A DNA stretch of 54,066 nt, from contig WALW01000008.1 in assembly GCA_015522635.1 (NCBI GenBank), positions 1-54,066 on the forward strand. Direction: 5' to 3'. The notes beneath the pieces were generated by a model. That model was not told where the DNA came from and made no database searches. It saw nothing but the letters and a program-made list of their open reading frames with translations. A program made the position numbers and the translations under genes. Below, one piece after another: positions 25,832 to 34,838 of the stretch (position 1 is its first letter; every line of letters starts with the position of its first letter). The DNA comes from Candidatus Tiamatella incendiivivens. GTDB taxonomy: Archaea > Thermoproteota > Thermoprotei_A > Sulfolobales > Acidilobaceae.

Positions 25832-26368
25832 TTGGTTAAATTGGAAGGTACAAAATTATCGGAAAAGGACTTTAAGGCTCTCCCCGGCGTAATATACTAT
25901 AAGCCGTTCACTAGGTACAAGTTTACTGCAGGGTACGCTGTTTCAGTATTCCTAGATGGACTGAAGCAAGGGAAGATTATTGGAAGCATATGCCGGAGAT
26001 GTGGAAGAGTATACGTTCCACCGAGGAGTTATTGTGAGTATTGTCTAAAGCCAACTGACGAGTTTATCGAGCTCCCCGATAGGGGTGAGATATCTACCGC
26101 AGTAATCAGCTATATATCTGCTAAGAGAGGAAGATTAGAGAAGCCGGAATTCGTAGGTGTTATAAGGCTGGAGACTCCTGGTTATCGTGAGGGTAGCTAC
26201 GAGTTCGCAGGACTATTCCATAAGATATGCGGTGTAACAGAGGAGGATGTCAAGTCCGGCAGAGCTATCGGTATGAAAGTTAAGGCAAGATGGAAGCCTC
26301 CGGAGAAGAGAACAGGGAGCATTCTAGATATAGAGTGCTTTGAGCCTATAGGAGGTGGAGAAGAGTGA
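25832..26368 (+). CDS. DUF35 OB-fold protein with zinc ribbon
   Basis: A 178-aa protein of the DUF35 family (rubredoxin-like zinc ribbon plus OB fold), the acyl-CoA-binding partner of thiolase-like enzymes. The zinc ribbon is complete: CRRCGRVYVPPRSYCEYC with two CxxC knuckles near residue 60. The OB fold follows with AVISYISAKRG and FAGLFHKICGV. GGAGGTG precedes the TTG start. It overlaps the next DUF35 gene by GTGA, so both are made together with the two thiolase-like subunits. Confidence 0.78.
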   Translation: MVKLEGTKLSEKDFKALPGVIYYKPFTRYKFTAGYAVSVFLDGLKQGKIIGSICRRCGRVYVPPRSYCEYCLKPTDEFIELPDRGEISTAVISYISAKRGRLEKPEFVGVIRLETPGYREGSYEFAGLFHKICGVTEEDVKSGRAIGMKVKARWKPPEKRTGSILDIECFEPIGGGEE

Positions 26369-26817
26369 TCTGGAGAAGGGAGGCTAGACTAGACGTATAT
26401 AAACATATCCCCGGGTCAATGGAAGTAGACACATTCAGATACACCCCTGGCAAAGGAGGGTTGAAGCTAGCGGAAGCATTGAAAAAAGGCTGTTTAGTCG
26501 GAGAGGACTGTGGGGGATACATACAAATACCTCCGAGAGGATTCTGCCGCGATCTAAGTAAACCAAGGGAATATGTTGAGTTACCTGAGGATACATTATG
26601 GTATGTCGACTCATTCACAATAGTCTACGAAGACGGTGAACCTAAAGTAATTATATTCGCCAGACCAGAAGGTGAAAGACTAACAGGCGGACTCATTCAC
26701 AGGCTCAAACCAGGACTTCCAGTATACATAGGAATGCCAGTAAAACCGGTATTCAAACCAGAAGAAGAGAGGAAGGGAACAGTCGAGGACATAGTATATT
26801 TCGACGAATACGCATAA
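26365..26817 (+). CDS. second DUF35 OB-fold protein, degenerate zinc ribbon
   Basis: A 150-aa DUF35 paralogue. In the ribbon position it reads LVGEDCGGYIQIPPRGFCRD, retaining only single cysteines in place of the two CxxC pairs, so zinc binding is probably lost. The following OB fold (VDSFTIVYEDGEPKVIIFA, GGLIHRL) is intact. GGAGGTGG lies 8 nt before the GTG start. Having two DUF35 genes with two thiolase-like genes suggests a heteromeric complex in which one DUF35 is catalytic or channel-forming and the other structural. Confidence 0.65.
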   Translation: MIWRREARLDVYKHIPGSMEVDTFRYTPGKGGLKLAEALKKGCLVGEDCGGYIQIPPRGFCRDLSKPREYVELPEDTLWYVDSFTIVYEDGEPKVIIFARPEGERLTGGLIHRLKPGLPVYIGMPVKPVFKPEEERKGTVEDIVYFDEYA

Positions 26818-26935
26818 CAACTTCCTTTTTCATAGTAAACCCTTTTCCTATAGAAAACTCGCTCTTTGCATTCAAGTATAAAAAGCCTCAATGACTCCTA
26901 GGCTACCTTAGGGTAGTAGTAGGGGTGTATTATGA

Positions 26936-27457
26936 TTGTCCAGCGATCCTATAGGTGAGGTCTTCCAGAAGCTTATTGAGGAGATTTACTGGGTTGAGAC
27001 TTTAGAGGAGGCTGAGCATATTCTAGCTGAGAAGTTGAGGTTGCTTGATGAGGACCTTAGGGAGGTTTTACTAGAGAAGCGCCGTGTATATTGTAGTGAT
27101 ATCCAGAGCATTAGCGAGCCTATTCAATTGCAGTTTGTGGCGGAGCAGGAGAACGATGATCAAATGAAGGTTTTACTTAATATTAGGAGCCTCATTAGCA
27201 CTGGATATCTTTTACAGTGTACTCCTTCTTGGCAGTCAATGGATCCTGAGACCAAAGCTAGATTCTTAGCCCCGCTTTACAGAGCTAGTTATGCTTTCGA
27301 GTTATTCGTCAAGACAGGCGATAAGAAGTATTTGTCTGATGCTGAGAAGATGTTGAACGTATTGTTTGATAGGTGCAAAGAGTACGGATTATTAAAAGAG
27401 TTGAATTCACATATAGAAGGCGTGTTGAACGACTACTACGAAGAAATGGAGGAATAA
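26936..27457 (+). CDS. hypothetical helical protein
   Basis: A 173-aa soluble, mainly helical and acidic protein that I do not recognise. It contains two helical blocks (residues about 10-60 and 85-170). The segment LAPLYRASYAFELFVKTGDKKYLSDAEKML looks like a TPR-like or four-helix arrangement. The TTG start follows GGGGTG. It ends 3 bp before the homoserine dehydrogenase start, so it is probably co-transcribed with it. Confidence 0.5.
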   Translation: MSSDPIGEVFQKLIEEIYWVETLEEAEHILAEKLRLLDEDLREVLLEKRRVYCSDIQSISEPIQLQFVAEQENDDQMKVLLNIRSLISTGYLLQCTPSWQSMDPETKARFLAPLYRASYAFELFVKTGDKKYLSDAEKMLNVLFDRCKEYGLLKELNSHIEGVLNDYYEEMEE

Positions 27458-27460
27458 CCA

Positions 27461-28426
27461 TTGGATAATCCGAGAATCCTCCTCCTGGGCTTCGGAAATG
27501 TGGGTAGAACATTTGCAAGAATACTTATAGAAAACCCGTTGGCACAGAACTATGTTTTCCTAGGTGCATGCGATTCCAAAGGGTGCTCGTACAATCCGAG
27601 AGGGTTCAAAAGGGAAGAGATACAGGAACTCCTGGGGGTTCCTCGTGGAAGGATAGGTGAGACTGTTTACGGTACAAGAGAAAGCCCTCTATCGTTGATA
27701 GAAGAGTCTCCACCTGATATCGTGGTAGATGCAAGACCCAGTAATTATGATAAGCCGCACATAGATATCTACAGGCTTTTGGAAAGCGTTAGATACCACA
27801 TAGCCACGGCAAATAAGGCTCCACTAGCACGAAACCCTAGTCTAATAGTAGATAATCCCCTCCGTAGCCTTATCCACTATAGAGCTACTTTTATGGCTGG
27901 AACGCCATTATTTGATCTAATCACTTATGGGTTAAAGGGAAGAAATATAACACTTATCCGCGGAGTGTTCAATACCACCACAACATATATGCTCACACTT
28001 GCATCGCAAGGATACGGTTTTGATGAAGCACTCCAGGAGGCTATTAGTGAGGGTATAGCTGAGTCTGATCCTAGTCTGGATGTAGATTGCATAGACCCTG
28101 CTGCTAAGGCCTCCATAATAGCGGCAACCTTAGGATACAAAGTCTCTCTCGGCTTTGTTGAAAGGAAGAGCCTAAGGGATTCATGGGGAGAGGATGGATT
28201 CCTAAGGTGTGTTTCAATTGTTGAAGTAAATAAAGGGGTTAAAGCTATTCCAATGAATATTAATCTTGATGACCCTTTAAGGCTTGCTGTAGGTAAGAGG
28301 AATGTGGCAGTTATTGAGGTTAAAGATGGTAACTCGGTTATACTTTCTGGGAGTGGCGGTGGCCCCTATCAGACAGCTATGACATTATTCTCAGACTTGG
28401 AGAAGGCGAGAAATAAGCTATGGTAG
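27461..28426 (+). CDS. hom: homoserine dehydrogenase
   Basis: A 321-aa enzyme reducing aspartate semialdehyde to homoserine for threonine, methionine and isoleucine synthesis. The N-terminal Rossmann motif is LLGFGNVGRTF (GxGxxG), and VVDARP and TANKAPLA carry the catalytic region. The homoserine-binding motif appears as GVFNTTTTYML, followed by EAISEGIAESDPSLDVDCIDPAAKASIIA with the conserved Glu and Asp. There is no C-terminal ACT domain, so feedback control through ACT is unlikely. GGAGG precedes the TTG start. It overlaps the next gene by 7 bp. Confidence 0.85.
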   Translation: MDNPRILLLGFGNVGRTFARILIENPLAQNYVFLGACDSKGCSYNPRGFKREEIQELLGVPRGRIGETVYGTRESPLSLIEESPPDIVVDARPSNYDKPHIDIYRLLESVRYHIATANKAPLARNPSLIVDNPLRSLIHYRATFMAGTPLFDLITYGLKGRNITLIRGVFNTTTTYMLTLASQGYGFDEALQEAISEGIAESDPSLDVDCIDPAAKASIIAATLGYKVSLGFVERKSLRDSWGEDGFLRCVSIVEVNKGVKAIPMNINLDDPLRLAVGKRNVAVIEVKDGNSVILSGSGGGPYQTAMTLFSDLEKARNKLW

Positions 28427-28908
28427 TTGGAGAAGATAGTTTGCCAGCGGTTTATGGTACTGTTGTAATCTTAGACTTGGATAGGTTCAAAGAGTATACT
28501 ATTCAACAAGGATTCAACGCGTATAAACCTAATATTGTCACTGGTACATTATCGCATCTAGTTTTAGATGTTGCCTCTAAGCGTACTGGAAGTATACTAT
28601 ATGGGTTAGATTGGGATCGTGGCACTGAAGAAGCAATAATTGTTTTCCCAGGAATGGAATCCTTACAGGTTAAAGAAGACTTATTGAGCATAGCTAAAGA
28701 GATATGCGAACTAGGAGCATCAATTACAATTGTAGCCTTGCATGAAGCTATAATCACCCCAGGTAGGGTTAGCCAAAGGAAGCTTAGGAGAATTTTCAAA
28801 AGAGAATTTAGTATTCTAGAGAGGCTAAAGCATAGAGGTGGAGGGCTCGTTTATATTGACGGGGAAATATTCCATATTTGCAAACGGCCTTGCTTAGGTA
28901 TTGAGTAA
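28420..28908 (+). CDS. unknown protein with a palm/cyclase-like pattern
   Basis: A 162-aa single-domain protein overlapping hom by 7 bp. I recognise no named family. The order of elements recalls a nucleotidyl-cyclase/GGDEF-type palm. A strand ends in ILDLDRF, then comes a helix, then a beta hairpin SILYGLDWDRGTEEAIIVFPG with acidic turn residues, another helix, and a strand ITIVALHEAI. A basic helix (RKLRRIFKREF) and two C-terminal cysteines follow. If the palm reading is right, the acidic residues could bind metal and NTP. This is pattern reading only. Confidence 0.45.
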   Translation: MVVGEDSLPAVYGTVVILDLDRFKEYTIQQGFNAYKPNIVTGTLSHLVLDVASKRTGSILYGLDWDRGTEEAIIVFPGMESLQVKEDLLSIAKEICELGASITIVALHEAIITPGRVSQRKLRRIFKREFSILERLKHRGGGLVYIDGEIFHICKRPCLGIE

Positions 28909-29149
28909 ATAAAAAACAAATGTAAACATGATTTTCCTACTGCTCTATGATTTATCTAGCCAGGTTCTTTCTTACTGGAAGCTCCATGCCATTTATAGTG
29001 CTACTTATCATCTGAGGGCTCACTAGCAGTAGTAGGGAAAGCGTCCAGCTAGCTATTTTCCTTGTCACCAGTTATTTTCGCCGCGATAGCCGGCTTTTAC
29101 TCGTAGAGTTTAAAAATTTTTCTATTCAATGAAATTGTTATACAATGCG

Positions 29150-29335
29150 GATCCTGTGGAGGGCATATTATTATGGCTGATCTAGGTCGTTTCTCCAATA
29201 ATGAGCATTGCTTTACTGTTAGGTAATACCTCCACGCCAGCTGCAGCTAACCCTCTAGGTTTAATGTTTTTATCCCCAGCCTTGCTTAGTAATGTATTCT
29301 TTATAATCCTGTTAGATGTAAAAACTGTATCTTAG
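29150..29335 (+). pseudogene. C-terminal remnant of an MFS-type transporter
   Basis: The 438-bp gap 28909-29346 holds no intact gene, but an open stretch at 29201-29335, with an in-frame stop just upstream near 29183, encodes a hydrophobic tail (MSIALLLGNTSTP, then two helices). It lines up loosely with the C-terminal end of the MFS transporter at 30793-31998 (IALAASTPLTG, then GLLASLGVIATLLAIVLP). I read it as the worn end of a related transporter. The rest of the gap (28909-29149) shows only short interrupted hydrophobic frames. Confidence 0.3.
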
Positions 29336-29346
29336 GTGTATATTTC

Positions 29347-30771
29347 TTGCCTGAAACACCTCCTATTCGCAAAGAAAAAGTAATCGACTCTCTAAAGGTA
29401 ATGCTCTCAAAGGATATCGATCCGCATAGCGGTAGATTATGGTCATATGTCTACGAGACAGGAGTAAGTGAATTGAGAGAATTGGCTGAAGAAGCGTACA
29501 TTCTTAGTCTCTGGAGGAATATGCTTGACCCTACTGTTTTCCCCAGCGTCCTCGAGTTAGAGAAAAGTGTTACCAGCTTCGTAGCCCGCATCTTCGAAGC
29601 GCCAGATACTACGACAGGCAACTTCACTAGTGGTGGAACTGAAAGTAACTTTATGGCAGTTCTAGCCGCAAGGGAATGGTACTACAAGAAAACTGGTAAA
29701 TCAAGTACTCCGAAGTTAGTTGCCCCTGCAACTGTTCATCCGAGTGTCATCAAAGCTGCATGGCTCCTTGGTGTGAAGCCTGTTCTAATACCAGTTGACG
29801 AGGCTTATAGAGTTAAGGTTGATGAGCTTATAAGTAAAGTAGACGATGATACCGCTCTAGTTGTAGCGTCTGCCCCCAATTATCCGTTCGGTACATTTGA
29901 TCCTGTTAGAGAAATCGCGGAATCTCTTGATAAGAAGGATGTATGGTTTCACGTAGACAGTTGCCTAGGCTTCTCTATACCGTTTGCTAGAATGGAGGGA
30001 CACGATATACCTCTTTTAGGCTTGAATATTGACCGGGTTGACTCTATGAGCGTGGATCTACACAAGATGGGTTACGCCCCCAGAGGATCATCAACCATCC
30101 TCTACAGGGACAAGGAGAGGAGGAAGAACGCCTTCTTTGTCTACAGTAGATGGCCTGGTTACCCTATGGTAAACCAGATATTCCTATCGTCAAGAACATC
30201 GGGTCCATTAGCAGCATCATGGAGTTTGATAAACACATTAGGAGTAGATGGCTACAGGATGCTAGCTAGGAACGCTTTCGCTGCCCGTGAGAAACTAATA
30301 AGTACCATGGCTAAACAAGGGTTCCAGGTAGAAGGCAATCCTCCTTACCTCGTTCTAGCTTTCAGTCATCCGGAGCTAGATCTAGTTGACTTCTCGAGGA
30401 AAGCTGGGGAAAAGCATTGGCACATACAAGTCCAGCCGGGAAGTAAGAAGCTAGGGTATCCTATGACGGTGCACTTCACAGTTACACCTATACACTTCCA
30501 CGTAGTTAACAAATTCGCCAGCGATCTAGAAGGGATCGTTAGTAATACAAGGAAACTCTCAGAGTTAGGTCAGGATTCCATGTTAGAGGCATTGAAGACT
30601 GTGTCACCAAGCGATGTAAGTAGTGCTGCACCACTCATTATGGAGTTACTTGGAGGTAGCGGAGGCGGTTTAGAAGGCGCAGACTTGAGCTTCATTGGCA
30701 GGTATATCTATGAGCTAGATCCGGACGTTGTGGAGGCATTGTTCAGGGAAGTATCAAACGCATTGCTGTAA
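29347..30771 (+). CDS. PLP-dependent lyase/decarboxylase, sphingosine-phosphate-lyase-like
   Basis: A 474-aa group II PLP enzyme. FTSGGTESNFMAVLAARE (cofactor phosphate binding), ATVHPSVIKAA, VWFHVDSCLGF and SVDLHKMGYAPRGSS, with the Schiff-base Lys near 240, match sphingosine-1-phosphate lyase more closely than glutamate decarboxylase. The GYAPRGSSTILYRDKE stretch is the best discriminator. Lyases of this group cleave long-chain-base phosphates to an aldehyde and phosphoethanolamine; archaeal members have also been called tyrosine or aspartate decarboxylases. The TTG start has TAGGTG 9 nt upstream. It is followed by an MFS transporter 21 bp downstream. Confidence 0.72.
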   Translation: MPETPPIRKEKVIDSLKVMLSKDIDPHSGRLWSYVYETGVSELRELAEEAYILSLWRNMLDPTVFPSVLELEKSVTSFVARIFEAPDTTTGNFTSGGTESNFMAVLAAREWYYKKTGKSSTPKLVAPATVHPSVIKAAWLLGVKPVLIPVDEAYRVKVDELISKVDDDTALVVASAPNYPFGTFDPVREIAESLDKKDVWFHVDSCLGFSIPFARMEGHDIPLLGLNIDRVDSMSVDLHKMGYAPRGSSTILYRDKERRKNAFFVYSRWPGYPMVNQIFLSSRTSGPLAASWSLINTLGVDGYRMLARNAFAAREKLISTMAKQGFQVEGNPPYLVLAFSHPELDLVDFSRKAGEKHWHIQVQPGSKKLGYPMTVHFTVTPIHFHVVNKFASDLEGIVSNTRKLSELGQDSMLEALKTVSPSDVSSAAPLIMELLGGSGGGLEGADLSFIGRYIYELDPDVVEALFREVSNALL

Positions 30772-30792
30772 ACCAGGAAAGGTGCAAATATT

Positions 30793-31998
30793 TTGACGGG
30801 GAAAATAGGCCGTGCAATCGCATTAGCAGGGTTCCCCATCCTAGTTTTTGCCTCCCAGGTAGTATGGGTGTCTTACTCTCCCGTCACCACGAAGGTAGCC
30901 GCTGACCTCGGTGTGAGTAAAGACGCAGTTGGCTTATTAGTAATGCTATTCCCTATCTTATACATATTAATGGCTTATCCGGCCGGGAGATTACTCGATA
31001 CATGGTTCCGGGGTGCATTAATCACCGCATCAATTCTATTTATTGGCACAGGTATAGCTAGAATCGTAGCTCCAGAGAATTACCTTTCTATTCTCATAGG
31101 TCAAATACTAGCAGCAATAGCCCAGCCCTTCGTTGTAAACGGGATAACCCCATATGCTTCAGCCTATTTCGAGGAGAAAAGGCGTCCACTAGCCGTCTCA
31201 ATGGGAAGTGCTGCAATGTATGCAGGAATGATTGTAGCCATGGCTATAGGGGCATTCGTCTACAGCGAATGGGGTGTCTGGGGATTATCAATATACTCTG
31301 CAATTACTGTACTAGTCAGTGGATTATGGACTCTTTGGATGGTTTTAAAGGCAAACATCATAGGCAATGTTGAAGTTGAGCATTTACCGACACTAGAGAG
31401 TATTAGGACCATTGTGAAGAGAAGAGAGGTGTGGATGTTCGCTGGAATCATAGGTATAGGACTTGCTATACTCGACATATTGATGACTTGGATTGAGCCT
31501 GTTTTATCACCGGTTGGCCTGGAGAAAATAGCTGGAACGGCAACAGCCTTAATGCTTGTCTCAGGCGTTATAGGTGCTTCAACCCTCCCATCTATAGCAG
31601 CTAAGTACAATATCAGGAAGACGCTCATAATAATAGCAGCATTCACAGGAGTATTTGCATACGGCGTGTTGACAGCCTACATATCTGGTATCCTTGTATA
31701 TGCCATGTTAGCGTTAAACGGTTTCATGCTAATGGCCGGTCTACCAGTGATATTTGAGTGGGTTGAGAAGACAACGCCATTTACCCAACAAGGTGAGACT
31801 ATTGGTGTCATAATGATTACAGGCCATATTATCGCTGTTATAGCCCTTGCAGCATCAACACCTCTCACAGGGTTTTACAGGGAATTCTTCGGCCTACTAG
31901 CCTCACTGGGTGTTATCGCAACACTATTAGCAATCGTTCTACCAAGTGACAAAGGGTTGAAAAGGATAAACGCTAATGAAAAAGAAAGTTTAATGTAA
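30793..31998 (+). CDS. MFS transporter, FLVCR-like
   Basis: A 401-aa, 12-helix major facilitator. YPAGRLLDTWFRG is the loop 2-3 motif (G-R/K-type). AQPFVVNGITPYASAYFEEKRRPLAVSMGSAAMYAG resembles the FLVCR group, whose animal members carry choline, ethanolamine or heme. The AAAGGTG ribosome site precedes TTG 30793. It lies 21 bp after the sphingosine-phosphate-lyase-like gene, so the two are probably one operon, and an ethanolamine-related or lipid-derived substrate is a possible link. Substrate assignment is inference. Confidence 0.68.
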   Translation: MTGKIGRAIALAGFPILVFASQVVWVSYSPVTTKVAADLGVSKDAVGLLVMLFPILYILMAYPAGRLLDTWFRGALITASILFIGTGIARIVAPENYLSILIGQILAAIAQPFVVNGITPYASAYFEEKRRPLAVSMGSAAMYAGMIVAMAIGAFVYSEWGVWGLSIYSAITVLVSGLWTLWMVLKANIIGNVEVEHLPTLESIRTIVKRREVWMFAGIIGIGLAILDILMTWIEPVLSPVGLEKIAGTATALMLVSGVIGASTLPSIAAKYNIRKTLIIIAAFTGVFAYGVLTAYISGILVYAMLALNGFMLMAGLPVIFEWVEKTTPFTQQGETIGVIMITGHIIAVIALAASTPLTGFYREFFGLLASLGVIATLLAIVLPSDKGLKRINANEKESLM

Positions 31999-32004
31999 AT
32001 CTAA

Positions 32005-33666
32005 TCATATTCTAGCTTTTTTCTCCCAATCTACTTCGTCGAGGCTACCCCTCAGGCTTACTATTTCACTCAACAACCTCTTTTCCGGGACGTTGAGCTT
32101 GCCATTAACCACCCAGGAATAGTATAAATCAGCTACATCCTCAAATACTGTATCGCCTGTTTGTCTAGCCGCGTCTAGCAGCAACAATGTGGCTACGGAC
32201 TCAGCCATCTTTGTTAAAGTCTCCTTGGATAACCATTCTGCCTGGGTTGGATCACCACTAAGCCTACCTACCAGATTCGCAAGCCTAGTATATGCCTCTT
32301 CAGCTAACTTCTGGTTCTGCTGGTTCCTTGTTAACTCCTCCATATCATCTAGGAGAGGCTGGTGAGCTTTCTTCTTCCACATGGCTTCCAGCATATCTAA
32401 TGCTTGTATATTGCTTGTTCCTTCCCATATCGGTGTTATGAGTGCCTCTCTGTGCCATCTTTCCACCGGGAACTCGTGGAGGAAGCCTATTCCACCAAAT
32501 ATCTCCATAGCTCTCCTTGAGACGAATGCTGCTACATCTGCTGTATAATTCTTTGCTATGTGGGTCATAAGCCGCGCGTAGTGATACTTCTCTGAGTATG
32601 GAGGCTCGTTATGCCAGGCTTCATCGAATAGAGATATAGCTTTCATCGATACTGCCAATCCCGCCTCAATTAGTAACTCCATTTCCAGGAGATCTCTAGC
32701 TAGGAGGGGGTGGTCTTTAATTAGTTTCCCAAATGCAGATCTCGTTGATGCGAAACCATAGGCTTCCAAGTAAGCCTTCCTAGCTATACCATTAGCAGCA
32801 TGCGAGTTTGCTAGACGGCTGACCATCAGGTCTTCCATAGTATAGTATATTCCCTTCTGAACATCCCCTACGATGTATGCCTCAGTGTCGATAAACTCTA
32901 CTTCTCCTGTTGGTACGGCTACCGTACCACTCTTCCACTTCAGCCTTCTAATCCTATAGTTTAGTCTTCCGTCGCTACTCAACCTTGGAACTAAGTATAA
33001 TCCCAGCCCTTTGGCGCCAATCCTACCTCCTTCAGGTCTTCCTGTAGTTAATGCCATGCTTGCTACTCCAGCCCCGCTTGAGAAGTACTTGTATCCATTA
33101 AGCTTCCATACACCATTATCTTTCTTGGCTATAGTTGTATTTGCACCTAAATCGCTTCCCCCCTGAACTTCTGTGAACCATGTAGCTCCCCACATGGGGG
33201 GTTCCTGTATTCCCGAGAGCGGCTTATAGTATTCCCGTATCTTCTCGTCACCGTATTTGTAGAGGGCATATGCCGTTTGAATTGTTATTGTTAGTATACA
33301 TGAGATTCCAGGATCACCTATTAGGTATAGGCCTGTGTAATGATGGTGCCATGACCTTCCTTCGAATGGATGTGTATTCACCTTGTACTTCAGGACTAGA
33401 TCTAAGAGAACTCTCTTCTCCATTGGGTCAAGCAGTGCTACATCAGGGTTACCGCCTAGTGTGTCCCAATTGATTAGCAGTGGAGGGCTTAGTAGATCTA
33501 CACGATAGGCTGTTTCATATACCTCTCTACCTGTATACTTCCCTAGTCCGCTGTAGTTCGGGTCTTCTTTGATGTTATACTTTAATAGGTTTCTGTAAGG
33601 CTTATCCAAGGTATAATGATCTAAACCATAGGCAGGACTGACTGGTTCTAATCCGGCTAGTGGCAT
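32005..33666 (-). CDS. acyl-CoA dehydrogenase, AidB-like subgroup
   Basis: A 553-aa flavoprotein of the acyl-CoA dehydrogenase superfamily. ATWFTEVQGGSDLGANTT closely resembles the AidB/ACAD subgroup motif. FASTRSAFGKLIKDHPLLARDL binds FAD, and the C-terminal PIWEGTSNIQALDMLEA carries the usual catalytic-Glu position. An N-terminal extension of about 150 residues is also AidB-like. It could oxidise an acyl-CoA thioester or have a protective role like AidB. It converges on the MFS gene with only 6 bp between stops. Confidence 0.78.
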   Translation of the reverse strand: MPLAGLEPVSPAYGLDHYTLDKPYRNLLKYNIKEDPNYSGLGKYTGREVYETAYRVDLLSPPLLINWDTLGGNPDVALLDPMEKRVLLDLVLKYKVNTHPFEGRSWHHHYTGLYLIGDPGISCILTITIQTAYALYKYGDEKIREYYKPLSGIQEPPMWGATWFTEVQGGSDLGANTTIAKKDNGVWKLNGYKYFSSGAGVASMALTTGRPEGGRIGAKGLGLYLVPRLSSDGRLNYRIRRLKWKSGTVAVPTGEVEFIDTEAYIVGDVQKGIYYTMEDLMVSRLANSHAANGIARKAYLEAYGFASTRSAFGKLIKDHPLLARDLLEMELLIEAGLAVSMKAISLFDEAWHNEPPYSEKYHYARLMTHIAKNYTADVAAFVSRRAMEIFGGIGFLHEFPVERWHREALITPIWEGTSNIQALDMLEAMWKKKAHQPLLDDMEELTRNQQNQKLAEEAYTRLANLVGRLSGDPTQAEWLSKETLTKMAESVATLLLLDAARQTGDTVFEDVADLYYSWVVNGKLNVPEKRLLSEIVSLRGSLDEVDWEKKARI

Positions 33667-33860
33667 AATTTAGACACCGTATTACTGATTAATATTATCT
33701 ATGGCATTATAAAGTCAATAGACTCGAATTCTGAGTGAATGATGTAAATCACAAATTATACTCCACGTATAGTTGAATGATGACCTGCAATTCTCATCAT
33801 CCATTATTGCATTACAGTATGCCATGACTAAAATTTGAATCACAAGCCATTACACGTAAT

Positions 33861-34838
33861 CTAGGATTCATAATTTAATAGTTCTTTTAAGCTTTTTACC
33901 AGAAAATCGTTTTCTTCCGGAAGACCTATTGAAACCCTATAGTAACCTGGTATCCACTCACTCGATAAATCCTTTATCGCTATTCCCTTTATCCTCAGCT
34001 TCTCCGAAAGCCCAAGTATATCACTTCTTATTAATATGAAATTTGTTGCTGACGGGTAAGCTTCCACTCCAAGTTCCTTCAATTCACTAATCAGCCTTTC
34101 TCTTTCACTAATTATTCTTTCAACGTTTTCTCTTACATATTCCCTGTTCTTTAAAGCTGCTATTGCTGCATAGACTGAGGGTCTTGGAAGAATTGTTGCA
34201 AAGTCTGAGAGTCCCTCTTTAAACATATCTCCTGCAAGTAGAAAACCGATCCTTAATCCAGCTAGGGAGAACCCCTTGTCAAGTGTTCTAGTTATTGCAA
34301 GGTTAGAATAGTTGCTAATAAGGCCTGAGAATGTTTTCCTGGAGAACTCATAGTATGCTTCATCTATTACTAGCATGGTGTTCTTGTTATCTAGTAACTT
34401 GATAACTAAGTCATGATTTAGGAATTCCATTCCTGTAGGGTTATTTGGATTATCTATTATTACGAGTGACGGTTCCTTAATCTCCTTCATCAATATCTCC
34501 GCGTTTAACTTGAAATCTGGTGGAGTAACTTGGAACTTCAATATTTTCCTTGAATGCCTTCTAGCGCACTCTAAAGCTGGGAAAAATGAGGGGTTGAGCA
34601 TTATCACTTTCCTGTTGACGGAGAACGTGTGTATGATCTCCCTTAGAATAATATCTGAACCTGGGGAAACTATTATTCTATCCCTAGGTATATTCGTGTA
34701 TTCGCCGATAAGAAGCTTCAATTCCTCTAAATACTTAACTTCACAGTACCTCGTGACTTCACTTAACCCTCTCCTAGCCTCCTCAACTACTATCCTAGGA
34801 GGAGGATGCGGATTCTCGTTAAAGTCAAGCCTGATCAA
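33861..34838 (-). CDS. HisC-like class I/II aminotransferase
   Basis: A 325-aa PLP aminotransferase of the histidinol-phosphate aminotransferase/CobD group. RLDFNENPHPPP, DNPNNPTG, VIDEAYYEF and TRTLDKGFSLAGLRIGF (Schiff-base Lys) are all in place. GYYRVSIGLPEEN near the end carries the carboxylate-binding Arg. It could be HisC, or a cobamide-pathway or aromatic enzyme; no other his genes are present. The TTG start has GGAGG upstream and overlaps the stop of the COG3199 gene, so the two are co-translated. Confidence 0.72.
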   Translation of the reverse strand: MIRLDFNENPHPPPRIVVEEARRGLSEVTRYCEVKYLEELKLLIGEYTNIPRDRIIVSPGSDIILREIIHTFSVNRKVIMLNPSFFPALECARRHSRKILKFQVTPPDFKLNAEILMKEIKEPSLVIIDNPNNPTGMEFLNHDLVIKLLDNKNTMLVIDEAYYEFSRKTFSGLISNYSNLAITRTLDKGFSLAGLRIGFLLAGDMFKEGLSDFATILPRPSVYAAIAALKNREYVRENVERIISERERLISELKELGVEAYPSATNFILIRSDILGLSEKLRIKGIAIKDLSSEWIPGYYRVSIGLPEENDFLVKSLKELLNYES

